Assembly (NCBI GenBank): GCA_023129325.1
Contig: JAGMCI010000033.1
Location: forward strand, 29,353-93,352
DNA: 64,000 bases
Reading direction: 5' to 3'
Origin: Caldifarciminota bacterium
Lineage (GTDB): Bacteria; Hydrothermota; UBA3073; JACQXS01; JAGMCI01
The translations under genes and the position numbers were made by a program. Below are positions 9,018 through 16,857 of the stretch, in pieces (the stretch's first letter is position 1; the number at the start of each line of letters is the position of its first letter). A model generated the notes under the pieces. It searched no databases. It worked only from the letters and a program-made list of their open reading frames with translations, and was not told where the DNA came from.

Positions 9018-11116
9018 TTAGATAAGATGCGGAACTCTATTCTTCTATTTTGGGCACGTCCTTCTTTAGTTTTGTTACTTGCAATTGGCTGAGTTTTGCC
9101 GTATCCGCAGGCAGTGAGTCTATCGTATGAAATGCCATGTGTTCCAAGATATTTCCTCACCGCTTCAGCCCGAAGTTGAGAGAGCTTGAGATTATATGAA
9201 TCATCTCCCACAGAGTCCGTATGCCCTGCAATCTCAATCTTTACAGTAGGATGTTCTTCAAGAAGCTCCACAGCATGGCCTAAAATGGGGTAAGAAGATG
9301 ATAAAATAGTAGCTTTACCACTTGCAAAGTTTATACCTTTAAGGACAATTTTTTCCTCTTTTTTAAAGAGTGTAAAATTCTTTATCATTGTGGCTTCCGG
9401 CTCGCAGACTATTACTGCTCCCTCTGAAGTATAGCCCTCAGCTTCTACTTTTATTGTATAAGTACCTGGGGGAATTTCTGTCTTGTAAGTTCCTGTTTCA
9501 GGATCAGTTTTAATACTTGGAAGTCCAGTTTCTGGGAACTTAATTTCAGCAAGAATACCTTTATGAATAGAATAATCTGTTATCTTGCCAGCAAGAATAG
9601 CCCTTCGTTCTATAGGAATAAGTTCTATATTCAAAAGTGTTGTTTCATCAATCTTGCAAACAATAGGCTGTGTGAATGTTGCGTAACCTGTTTTCTTAAC
9701 CTCAACTGCATAAGTGCCTGGAGGTAATTCTGTCTTGTAGACTCCTGATATATCACTTCTTATCTCTGGCAACTGAGTTTCAGGAAAAGAAATTGTTGCC
9801 ATACACGGTGTTTCAGTAACTTTATCTATAATCCGTCCTGTTAAAATAGAGATGGGAACTTTCTTACGCTCAAGTGCAAAATTAACAATATTCTTCTGGT
9901 CAGGTTCTATTGAGACAGCAACAGTTGGAGCCGGCTCGTATTCTCCTTCCTGAAGTGGAGAAGCTTGAATCATAGTTTTTCCAACAGGAAGTTCAATTTT
10001 ATAATATCCAGACTCATCAGTTATTACTGTGGTATCAAACTCTATAAAGGAAAGTATCGCTTCAATTGGTTTTTCAGTGGCTTTATCAACAACCTTCCCA
10101 GCAATTATTCCTTTCTCTATGGGAGGTCTTATGAAATCAAATCCTTTTGAGATAGCTAAATTAATTGCCCAAGGAGGATTAGCCCCAAATCCACTTTGGA
10201 TATTTATAGGAGGAGAAGAACTAAAGTTAGTATCAGCTCCTGCTAACTTAAAATCCATTGAAAGAGTAATCCATGAATTTTTACCAGTCTCAAATCTTAA
10301 ACCAGGTGATAAACAAAAACCTCCATCATTATAAATATTATTTACTCGTTTTTCTCCATAGACCTCCACAAACGGCGTAAACCTATAATAGTCAAACTCT
10401 ATTCCTGCACCATAACTTAACTTATTACAGGTATCAGGATGAGGATAAATCATATATCCACCATTAATATGGACTTTTATAGATGGATAAGTTGGAAAGT
10501 TAATAGTGAGAAGCCCTTTACCTCCATATGTATAACCTCCGGCAGTAAAGAACCTGTGTATCCCACCTTTATTAAATCTGTAAGACTTACCAAAAAGAGA
10601 ATTAATAGCTGGAGTTGTTGAAATATCCTCCCGTTCATCACCCAAAGGGATAGTAATTACAGGATGGACACCTAAGTCAAATAGTTTTGTGAATCCCGGA
10701 CTTGCTAATCGTATAGCTTGAGTGGGGCTAAATTTCATTCCTAACTCTATGTCTGAAAATCCATAACTTAAGCATACTGAGCCAGTGACCTCTTTATTTG
10801 TTTCCATTACATCAAGAAGATATCTGGAATTTAAATTTAAAGATAGATAATTAGTAAACGAAAATCCAATTCCAAGCGAGATATCTAAAATTGCACATCT
10901 ATTCATTGGTAAAGCACTATCCGAAGGGATTAAATACCCTATCTTTTCCGTTCTTTTACCCGTATAACCCCAAATTCCTAAACTATAACTAAGTCTACCA
11001 AGCTTCTCTGGACTTGCTGATATTATCTTATTAAGTCCACTTGTTCCTGTTGAAGTAGGAGCTCCTGATAAAGAGTACCCTAAAAATATACCGATAATAA
11101 ATAATAACTTTTTCAT
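9014..11116 (-). CDS. Outer-membrane protein with beta-barrel-like N-terminus, three carboxypeptidase-regulatory repeats and OmpA C-terminus
   Basis: The 700-aa protein has a signal peptide (1-18), then about 300 residues of alternating aromatic beta-strand sequence that look like a barrel. Three CarboxypepD_reg-like Ig modules follow (about 336-415, 421-505 and 506-590), each with a G-x-[IV]-x-D-K/Y start and YKTELPPGTY-like turns. The C-terminus (591-700) is OmpA-like with AGHTDSVGDD and NxxLSxxRAxAVRxYL, which bind peptidoglycan. It probably anchors the outer membrane to the wall. The start has a strong AGGAGGT and a divergent promoter shared with prfA. Confidence 0.85.
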   Translation of the reverse strand: MKKLLFIIGIFLGYSLSGAPTSTGTSGLNKIISASPEKLGRLSYSLGIWGYTGKRTEKIGYLIPSDSALPMNRCAILDISLGIGFSFTNYLSLNLNSRYLLDVMETNKEVTGSVCLSYGFSDIELGMKFSPTQAIRLASPGFTKLFDLGVHPVITIPLGDEREDISTTPAINSLFGKSYRFNKGGIHRFFTAGGYTYGGKGLLTINFPTYPSIKVHINGGYMIYPHPDTCNKLSYGAGIEFDYYRFTPFVEVYGEKRVNNIYNDGGFCLSPGLRFETGKNSWITLSMDFKLAGADTNFSSSPPINIQSGFGANPPWAINLAISKGFDFIRPPIEKGIIAGKVVDKATEKPIEAILSFIEFDTTVITDESGYYKIELPVGKTMIQASPLQEGEYEPAPTVAVSIEPDQKNIVNFALERKKVPISILTGRIIDKVTETPCMATISFPETQLPEIRSDISGVYKTELPPGTYAVEVKKTGYATFTQPIVCKIDETTLLNIELIPIERRAILAGKITDYSIHKGILAEIKFPETGLPSIKTDPETGTYKTEIPPGTYTIKVEAEGYTSEGAVIVCEPEATMIKNFTLFKKEEKIVLKGINFASGKATILSSSYPILGHAVELLEEHPTVKIEIAGHTDSVGDDSYNLKLSQLRAEAVRKYLGTHGISYDRLTACGYGKTQPIASNKTKEGRAQNRRIEFRILSK

Positions 11117-11134
11117 TGTTTACCTCCTACTGAC

Positions 11135-11162
11135 AAAATAGCACTAAATATAATTTTGTCAA
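11135..11162 (-). promoter_or_regulatory. Promoter of the OmpA-like/plsX transcript
   Basis: Reading the minus strand, TTGACA (11157-11162) and TATTTT (11135-11140) are 16 bp apart. The -35 box is 9 bp from the -35 box of the divergent prfA promoter. Unlike prfA, this transcript has a leader of about 15 nt with a full Shine-Dalgarno sequence. Confidence 0.65.
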
Positions 11163-11171
11163 GAAAAAAAG

Positions 11172-11199
11172 TTGACATTTATAATGATTAGAATATAAT
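11172..11199 (+). promoter_or_regulatory. Promoter of prfA (leaderless layout)
   Basis: TTGACA (11172-11177), a 16-bp spacer and TATAAT (11194-11199) form a consensus promoter. The prfA ATG begins at 11207, only 7 nt after the -10 box, so transcription should start at or next to the start codon. Confidence 0.8.
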
Positions 11200-11206
11200 A
11201 AAATAT

Positions 11207-12337
11207 ATGGCTAAAGAATTGGCTCATAGGATTGGAGATTTGGAAAAAAGGCTTAAGGAGTTAAATCAGCTTCTTGCTTCCAACCTGCCCGACAACACGC
11301 AGGTGGGTAGCTTAAAGGATAGAAAAAAGTTCATAGAGTTATCTCAAGAGCATCACGAGATTTCTAAACTCCTAATCCTTTGGAATAAACATTGTGATTT
11401 AATGATTCGAATTTCTGAAGATGAACATATTTTGCATTCCGGACCTGCCTCGCCGTCAGGCGGGGACGAAGAGCTAAAATCCGTCGCCATAGAAGAACTT
11501 ACTGAGCTTAAAACAGAAAAAGAAAAGTTGGAAAAGGAGATTTCGGCTTTTTTTGCTCCAAATGACCTGAACGATAGTCGGAATGTAATAATGGAGGTAA
11601 GGCAGAGTGCTGGTGGAGATGAAGCTTCTCTCTTTGCCCGTGACCTATTCCGAATGTATTCAAAATATGCTGAGCAAAATCACTGGAAAATTGAAATTTT
11701 GAATTCTCACACTACCTCAATTGGGGGTTTTAAAGAAATTGTATACTATGTGAAAGGAAAGGATGTTTACAAAAAACTAAAGTATGAAAGTGGAGTTCAC
11801 AGAGTTCAGCGAGTTCCAATAACAGAATCTGGAGGCAGAATTCATACTTCTACAGTTACTGTGTGTGTTCTTCCCGAAGCTTCGCCAGTTGATATAAAAG
11901 TTAACCCCAATGACATAAAAACCGAAACTTTTAGAGCAGGTGGACATGGAGGACAAAATGTAAATAAAGTCTCTACTGCTGTTAGGCTTATTCATATCCC
12001 AACTAATATAACCGTAGTTTGTCAGGATGAGCGTTCTCAATATCAAAACAAAGTAAAGGCAATGCGCATCTTACTTGCCAGACTTTATGAACTTAAAAGA
12101 AGAAAACAAGAGGAAAAAATCCAATCTACCCGCAAAGAACAAATAAAAGACGGTGAAAGAGCTGAAAAAATAAGAACTTATAACTACCCACAACAAAGAA
12201 TCACTGACCATCGTATAAATATTAGGCTTTATAAACTTGATTCCATACTTAATGGAAATCTTGATGAATTAATAAATGCAATAGAAAATGCAAGTAAAGG
12301 AAGTTCTCAAATATACAACTCAATCCCTGCAAAATAA
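11207..12337 (+). CDS. prfA: Peptide chain release factor 1
   Basis: The 376-aa factor ends translation at UAA/UAG. It has the GGQ motif (248-250) that triggers peptide release and the RF1-type tripeptide Pro-x-Thr as PIT (204-206), where most RF1s have PAT or PVT; RF2 would have SPF. Residues 27-34 and 80-87 are coded by GC-rich palindromes and look like insertions relative to the family. The start is the first ATG after a consensus promoter and has no Shine-Dalgarno sequence. The last 50 bp overlap prmC, whose product methylates the GGQ glutamine. Confidence 0.96.
   Translation: MAKELAHRIGDLEKRLKELNQLLASNLPDNTQVGSLKDRKKFIELSQEHHEISKLLILWNKHCDLMIRISEDEHILHSGPASPSGGDEELKSVAIEELTELKTEKEKLEKEISAFFAPNDLNDSRNVIMEVRQSAGGDEASLFARDLFRMYSKYAEQNHWKIEILNSHTTSIGGFKEIVYYVKGKDVYKKLKYESGVHRVQRVPITESGGRIHTSTVTVCVLPEASPVDIKVNPNDIKTETFRAGGHGGQNVNKVSTAVRLIHIPTNITVVCQDERSQYQNKVKAMRILLARLYELKRRKQEEKIQSTRKEQIKDGERAEKIRTYNYPQQRITDHRINIRLYKLDSILNGNLDELINAIENASKGSSQIYNSIPAK
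11282..11308 (+). repeat. GC-rich palindrome inside prfA (first)
   Basis: An imperfect inverted repeat, ACCTGCCCG...CGCAGGTGGGT, interrupts the N-terminal helical domain of RF1 and keeps the frame. It resembles the GC-rich palindromes found in several other genes here. Confidence 0.5.
11444..11467 (+). repeat. In-frame palindrome coding P-A-S-P-S-G-G-D inside prfA
   Basis: CCTGCCTCGCCG paired with a GGCGGGG arm codes for PASPSGGD in RF1. The same sequence in the same frame gives PVSPTGGE in the GyrI-like protein (941-963) and PVSPSQGGK in GatB (39820-39844). Confidence 0.7.
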
Positions 12338-13157
12338 GGGAATTGATAAGCCAGAACTTGAGGCAGAAATTCTTATCTCTCAAGTTTTGAAATTCAATAG
12401 AGTTTCTCTTTATTCTAAAGATAGAAAAAATTTATCTGACTTTGAACTTGATAATATATTTAAAACTATAAAAAGGAGACTTAATCATGAACCTTTACAA
12501 TATTTGACTCATAAGGTAAATTTTCTTGGTTTTGATTTTCTAATTGATGCTCCTACTTTTATCCCAAGACCCGAAACCGAAATCATTGTTCAAACTCTTC
12601 TGAAACAGGTAGGGGCGTATCGCCTGTCTCGCCGAGCCAAGGCAGACAATACGCCCCTACTAATTTTTGACATAGGCACAGGATGTGGTGTGATTGCAAT
12701 AGCCTGCCTGAAATTATTGCCACAAGCTACAGCTTATGTCTCTGATATAATTGACCTTAAACTCGCTAAACAAAATGCAGAAATGCTTGGAGTTAGTAAT
12801 AGAATAAATTTTATATGCGGCAATTTACTTGACCCATTTAAATTAAATGAAAAAGCGGATTTTATAGTTTCTAATCCTCCTTATATACCAATATCACTTA
12901 TTTCAACTCTCCAGCCAGAGATAAGATTATTTGAATCCCGTAGTTCAATAGATGGTGGTGAGGAAGGATTGGTTTTTATTTATAATTTAATAAAAGAGAC
13001 TCCTTTATATCTTAAACCATCAGGGATACTCTTGTTAGAAATTTCACCTGAACAGAAATCTAAAGTGGAAAATAAAGCTTTAGACTATTTTAAAGAAGTG
13101 GACTTTATTAGAGATTTTTCTAATAATTTTCGTGTTCTTGTAGCAAAATGCATATAG
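12288..13157 (+). CDS. prmC: Release-factor glutamine N5-methyltransferase
   Basis: The 289-aa SAM-dependent enzyme methylates the GGQ glutamine of release factors. It has the SAM-binding [13 protein letters not shown] (127-139) and the catalytic NPPY (196-199). Residues 107-121 ([15 protein letters not shown]) are foreign: they are coded by a long palindrome (12609-12660) inserted in frame just before motif I. Its start lies within the last 50 bp of prfA and its end overlaps nadK by 10 bp, so the three genes are translationally coupled. Confidence 0.94.
   Translation: MQVKEVLKYTTQSLQNKGIDKPELEAEILISQVLKFNRVSLYSKDRKNLSDFELDNIFKTIKRRLNHEPLQYLTHKVNFLGFDFLIDAPTFIPRPETEIIVQTLLKQVGAYRLSRRAKADNTPLLIFDIGTGCGVIAIACLKLLPQATAYVSDIIDLKLAKQNAEMLGVSNRINFICGNLLDPFKLNEKADFIVSNPPYIPISLISTLQPEIRLFESRSSIDGGEEGLVFIYNLIKETPLYLKPSGILLLEISPEQKSKVENKALDYFKEVDFIRDFSNNFRVLVAKCI
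12609..12660 (+). repeat. 52-bp palindromic insertion inside prmC
   Basis: GTAGGGGCGTAT (12609-12620) and its exact complement ATACGCCCCTAC (12649-12660) flank a core containing CCTGTCTCGCCGAGCCAAGG. The same core occurs inverted in gatB at 39820-39844. The outer arms resemble GTAGGGGCAG in the sprA-like gene (33825) and TACGCCCCTGC at 23617. Confidence 0.8.
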
Positions 13158-14014
13158 GAATTATTGCAAATCCTGAAAAAAAACTTGTCTATTCAATTGT
13201 TCCTGAGCTTATTCAATGGTTGCTACAAAATAGGCAACAAGTCTTTATAGGCGAAGCGATACAACCTGTAAATCAACAGATTAGTCTTGGAGAAAAATGT
13301 CCTAAAGCCACTGTATGCAAACTTGAAGAACTGCCTCGTCTATGCGATGTCATTTTTGCCATAGGTGGGGATGGCACCCTGTTAAAAACAGCCAGAGTTG
13401 TGGGAAGCTCAGGAGTTCCTATTCTTGGAATTAATCTCGGAGGACTTGGATTCCTAACAGAAGTAGCTCTTGATACCCTGTATCCTGCACTTGCTAAATT
13501 GCTTAAATCAGATTATAAAATAGAGTCAAGAATGGTCTTGGAAACCAGTGTGAGAGACTGCAAGTTTTATTCTCTAAATGATACAGTCATCACAGGAACT
13601 GGTGCAGGCAGAATGCTCCAATTTATGATTTACATAAATGGTAGCTATGTCTCGGAGTTTTCATCTGATGGTTTAATAATCTCAACCCCGACTGGCTCTA
13701 CTGCTTATTCTCTTGCTGCTCTTGGACCTATCCTGCATCCAGAAGTAGAGGCGATTGTGCTTAATTTAATATGTCCTCATACATTGGGAGCAAGGCCAAT
13801 AGTTATGTCAAATGATTCAATTATAGAAGTAGAATGTAAAAGTAGTAATACAGCTCTTGTAATAGATGGACAGGAAAGCGTTCCGTTAAAACAAGGAGAA
13901 AAAGTTGTTTTTCGTAAGGCAGACTACAAAATTAAATTAATAAAGTCATCTGCCCGTGATTTTTATGAAATCCTTAGAACTAAATTAAAGTGGGGGGGAG
14001 GCAAGGAAAGATAA
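13148..14014 (+). CDS. nadK: NAD kinase
   Basis: The 288-aa enzyme phosphorylates NAD to NADP. The GGDGT motif (73-77) and the second signature TPTGSTAYSL are present, as is the C-terminal VIDGQ. It is the third gene of the prfA-prmC-nadK unit and overlaps prmC by 10 bp. After it comes a 223-bp gap before the chaperone cassette. Confidence 0.95.
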   Translation: MHIGIIANPEKKLVYSIVPELIQWLLQNRQQVFIGEAIQPVNQQISLGEKCPKATVCKLEELPRLCDVIFAIGGDGTLLKTARVVGSSGVPILGINLGGLGFLTEVALDTLYPALAKLLKSDYKIESRMVLETSVRDCKFYSLNDTVITGTGAGRMLQFMIYINGSYVSEFSSDGLIISTPTGSTAYSLAALGPILHPEVEAIVLNLICPHTLGARPIVMSNDSIIEVECKSSNTALVIDGQESVPLKQGEKVVFRKADYKIKLIKSSARDFYEILRTKLKWGGGKER

Positions 14015-14237
14015 ACTCATTTGGGGCATCTTTAAGTGATGGTTACAATATTTAAGTGAAAGAGCAAAATCATGGAAGCTGTGAATAAAGAGAAGAACAT
14101 TTCGCACAAGAGATGAAGCTATTCGGTCTGGTCGTAGACCTTGCAAAATGTTCGTTGTTATATTATTTCTGTTGACTTTCTTGGGAGTAAGTGTAATTTT
14201 TTAAAATAGAAGTCAGTTTGAAAGAAAGTAGTTAAAA
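14015..14237 (+). other. Gap with inverted repeat and promoter before the chaperone cassette
   Basis: This stretch has no credible gene. AACATTTCGCA (14097-14107) pairs with TGCAAAATGTT (14142-14152) with one mismatch, and the GGTCTGGTCGTAGACC hairpin lies between the arms. It could end the nadK transcript or be a regulatory structure for the downstream cassette. Confidence 0.4.
14172..14199 (+). promoter_or_regulatory. Putative promoter of the Hsp70/kinase-AAA cassette
   Basis: TTGACT (14172-14177) and TAATTT (14194-14199) are 16 bp apart, 38 bp upstream of the first GTG. The match is weaker than at prfA or alaS. Confidence 0.45.
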
Positions 14238-15845
14238 GTGGATATTTTAAGAAAGAATGCTTTTCGTATATTAGGTCTACCCGTCACAGCTTCAAGAAAG
14301 GAGATTGTTGGCAGGGTGGATGAGATACAAGCTCACATTACAATTGGGCAAACTATTCATTACGATACTGATTTCCCTTGGATTGGCGAACTCCAGCGAA
14401 ATGGGGAAACAGCAAAAGAAGCATCACAAGTGTTAGAGAATCCAAGTGCAAAACTTGAGCATCTGCTCTCCTGGTTTTGGGTTATCGATGAATTTGATAA
14501 TCTGGCGATTGATGCTCTGAAAAATGAAGATGTAGACAAGGCGGTTGAAATTTGGTCTGCGGCGGCACAACAAAAAGGTAGTCATCATAAAAAGAATTTA
14601 GCCACGCTTCAACAGATTTTAGCCTTTCAAGAATCTGATTCTGACTATCAACATCTAAAAGGCACTATAAGGTTTTGGGCTGAACTTACTTCATCAAACC
14701 AACTATTTCATTTGATTGAAAATATTACCCCTAAGTTGTCAAAGCTCGTCACTAATGGTCAAATTACTCGATTCGTTGGAAGTCATATAAGTCAGACAGC
14801 AAAATTGTTTCTCTTCAGATGGATTGATGAGAACCGATTGGACAGAATTGGACAATTCTTTGACGATTTAAGTGAGAGTGATTTGTCACCAAAAATCGTT
14901 ACTTCTATTAAAGAAGACTATGTGAAACCACTATCCGAAGAGATCGATAAAATGTGTGGTAAATTTTCAGATATGAAGGGTGATTATGAGAAGATATATA
15001 CTAAAACAAAAAAGTTTTTTAAAAAGGTCAATCCCTATTTAGAAAAGATTAAACAAACTGGTGACTCCTTCTTAATAGAGAATTATGGTGATAAGATTGG
15101 TGAAGTCATACTCGATAATGCGATTAAGTATTGGAACAATACATATAACTGGGAGAAGTGTGAGGAACTTTGTGAAATGGCTGAAACTGTTATTACCGGG
15201 CTTTTACTAAAAGAGAGGTTAGAAAAAACCATAAATACCATTTCAGACTATGCAGAACCAGAGGAGATGTGGGAAAATGCTGAACAAGAAGAGATATTGG
15301 AAAATCTTGAGCCTATTAATCGGAGCACATCACACTTTCAGACAATAAAGGTCGTAGGAGGCATACTTTTAGGCTTGGTGGCGTTGGCTGTTATGATTTG
15401 GTTGTTTAGTCCTGATAGGGATTTTTACTCGGGAACAAATTTGAATCAGGACTATTCCAGTTCTTCATTATCTTATTCAAGTTCTCACGAGGCAAGTTCA
15501 AGTTCCCAAGAGATTGCTATGCTGAGGCAAAAAATTGATGACACCAAACTGAAACTGAATAAAATGGAATCAGGATTTCCATTATTGGAAAGTACTCTTG
15601 AGAGGCATGAGAATCAGTTAAAAAGACTTAAGGAAGATATTAACGACGCAGAAAGAAAATTGGAACGAGGGCTATACGTAAATAAAGCTACCTACCACAG
15701 CAATATTGATAGTTACAACAATCTTCTTCAGAAACACGAGTCTATTTTAACAGACTACCAAACGAAATATGACGAATACAAGAGACTTTTAGATGCAACA
15801 AATGCCGATATTGCGCGATATAATCGCTTAACTGGAGCTAAATAA
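14238..15845 (+). CDS. J-domain-like membrane protein without HPD, with periplasmic coiled coil
   Basis: The 535-aa protein starts at a GTG. Residues 7-80 resemble a J-domain: NAFRILGLPVTASRKEI reads like helix I, a basic helix II follows, and EASQVLENPSAKLEHLL reads like helix III. The HPD tripeptide that stimulates Hsp70 is absent, and a longer FPWIGEL loop takes its place. A helical region of about 290 residues follows, then one membrane segment (371-390), a Ser-rich linker (407-423) and a strong coiled coil (424-535). The predicted topology is N-terminus in the cytoplasm, coiled coil in the periplasm. It is 2 bp upstream of the next gene and two genes from an Hsp70, so a dedicated Hsp70 partner is likely. 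The J-domain call is by eye only. Confidence 0.6.
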   Translation: MDILRKNAFRILGLPVTASRKEIVGRVDEIQAHITIGQTIHYDTDFPWIGELQRNGETAKEASQVLENPSAKLEHLLSWFWVIDEFDNLAIDALKNEDVDKAVEIWSAAAQQKGSHHKKNLATLQQILAFQESDSDYQHLKGTIRFWAELTSSNQLFHLIENITPKLSKLVTNGQITRFVGSHISQTAKLFLFRWIDENRLDRIGQFFDDLSESDLSPKIVTSIKEDYVKPLSEEIDKMCGKFSDMKGDYEKIYTKTKKFFKKVNPYLEKIKQTGDSFLIENYGDKIGEVILDNAIKYWNNTYNWEKCEELCEMAETVITGLLLKERLEKTINTISDYAEPEEMWENAEQEEILENLEPINRSTSHFQTIKVVGGILLGLVALAVMIWLFSPDRDFYSGTNLNQDYSSSSLSYSSSHEASSSSQEIAMLRQKIDDTKLKLNKMESGFPLLESTLERHENQLKRLKEDINDAERKLERGLYVNKATYHSNIDSYNNLLQKHESILTDYQTKYDEYKRLLDATNADIARYNRLTGAK

Positions 15846-15847
15846 GA

Positions 15848-16849
15848 ATGAAAAAGATACAACTTAAAGAAATAACCATAATTTTTCTATGTCTATTAAG
15901 CACGGTTTGTTACAGCCAGCCACAAAATACCCTTAAGGAAAAATCCAGGATAGAGAAACTTGAAGCCAGAATAGATAGTGTAAGCTCGTCGATAGTTAAT
16001 ATTATAAAGATGCTAGAATCAAATTTCAAAGTTCTGTCAAATAGACTCTCAGAGGTAGAAACAAGAACCCAGCGAGAAATCAAGATTATTACATCCAGGC
16101 AAGCTTCAATTCAGACGGAATTCAAGAACCTCTCAGAAAACCAAATAGCTATTAAAAGCCAACTTCAAAGCCTGAATAACAAACTCGATTCACTGAGAAT
16201 TGCACAGGATGCATTAAAAGCTAATGTGATTAACTTAAATCAAAAGACGGGCAGAGAAATAACAAGTATCAAAAAAGATACGTTAACCAGATTCCTTGTA
16301 GTTAGCTTAGCAGTTCTATTTACATTATTGGTAATTATTGTAGTAGTAGTGGTATTCCAGAAGAAGTTCAAGAAGGTCAATGTTGTTGAGGAAAGCATCA
16401 AGCTTGATGCCAAGATGAGTGAGATACTTGAAAACCAATTAGTTCTTATGAAGAAAGAAGCAATTGAAAAAAAACCACCAAAAATAGATATAGAGATTGA
16501 CCATTCTTTGCCAATACGGGTTGGTGCCGAAATTTTTAGAATGCGCAAGAGAATTGAGAATATGGATGAAAACACTAAGGGAATTCATGCGTTGAAGAAT
16601 GCGTTGACCCGTTTGGAGGATGAGTTCAACAGTCAGGGATATGTGATAAAAGACCTCACTGACCAACCATTTGTGGATGGACTTATTAATATAAAAGTGG
16701 TTAACTATATTACACGAGATGACATTGAGACGGGAAAAGAAATTATTCAAAAGATGATGACGCCACTAATTCTCCACAATGGCGTTGTGGTAAATATTGG
16801 AGAAATAGAGGTGGCAGTGTCTTCTAAAGATGTAGAAAAATCTAAATAG
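15848..16849 (+). CDS. Membrane protein with periplasmic coiled coil and GrpE-like cytoplasmic tail
   Basis: The 333-aa protein has a signal peptide (7-23), a long heptad-rich region (28-145), a hydrophobic membrane helix (149-170) and a cytoplasmic tail. The tail (220-325) has a helix (ALKNALTRLEDEFNSQGY) followed by predicted beta strands ending TPLILHNGVVVNIGEIEVAV. This layout resembles the head of GrpE, the nucleotide exchange factor of Hsp70, and the position directly before an Hsp70 gene (8 bp) supports it. Orientation mirrors the J-like protein: coiled coil outside, chaperone-facing domain inside. Alternative: a structural scaffold with no exchange activity. Confidence 0.5.
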   Translation: MKKIQLKEITIIFLCLLSTVCYSQPQNTLKEKSRIEKLEARIDSVSSSIVNIIKMLESNFKVLSNRLSEVETRTQREIKIITSRQASIQTEFKNLSENQIAIKSQLQSLNNKLDSLRIAQDALKANVINLNQKTGREITSIKKDTLTRFLVVSLAVLFTLLVIIVVVVVFQKKFKKVNVVEESIKLDAKMSEILENQLVLMKKEAIEKKPPKIDIEIDHSLPIRVGAEIFRMRKRIENMDENTKGIHALKNALTRLEDEFNSQGYVIKDLTDQPFVDGLINIKVVNYITRDDIETGKEIIQKMMTPLILHNGVVVNIGEIEVAVSSKDVEKSK

Positions 16850-16857
16850 GAGGAACT

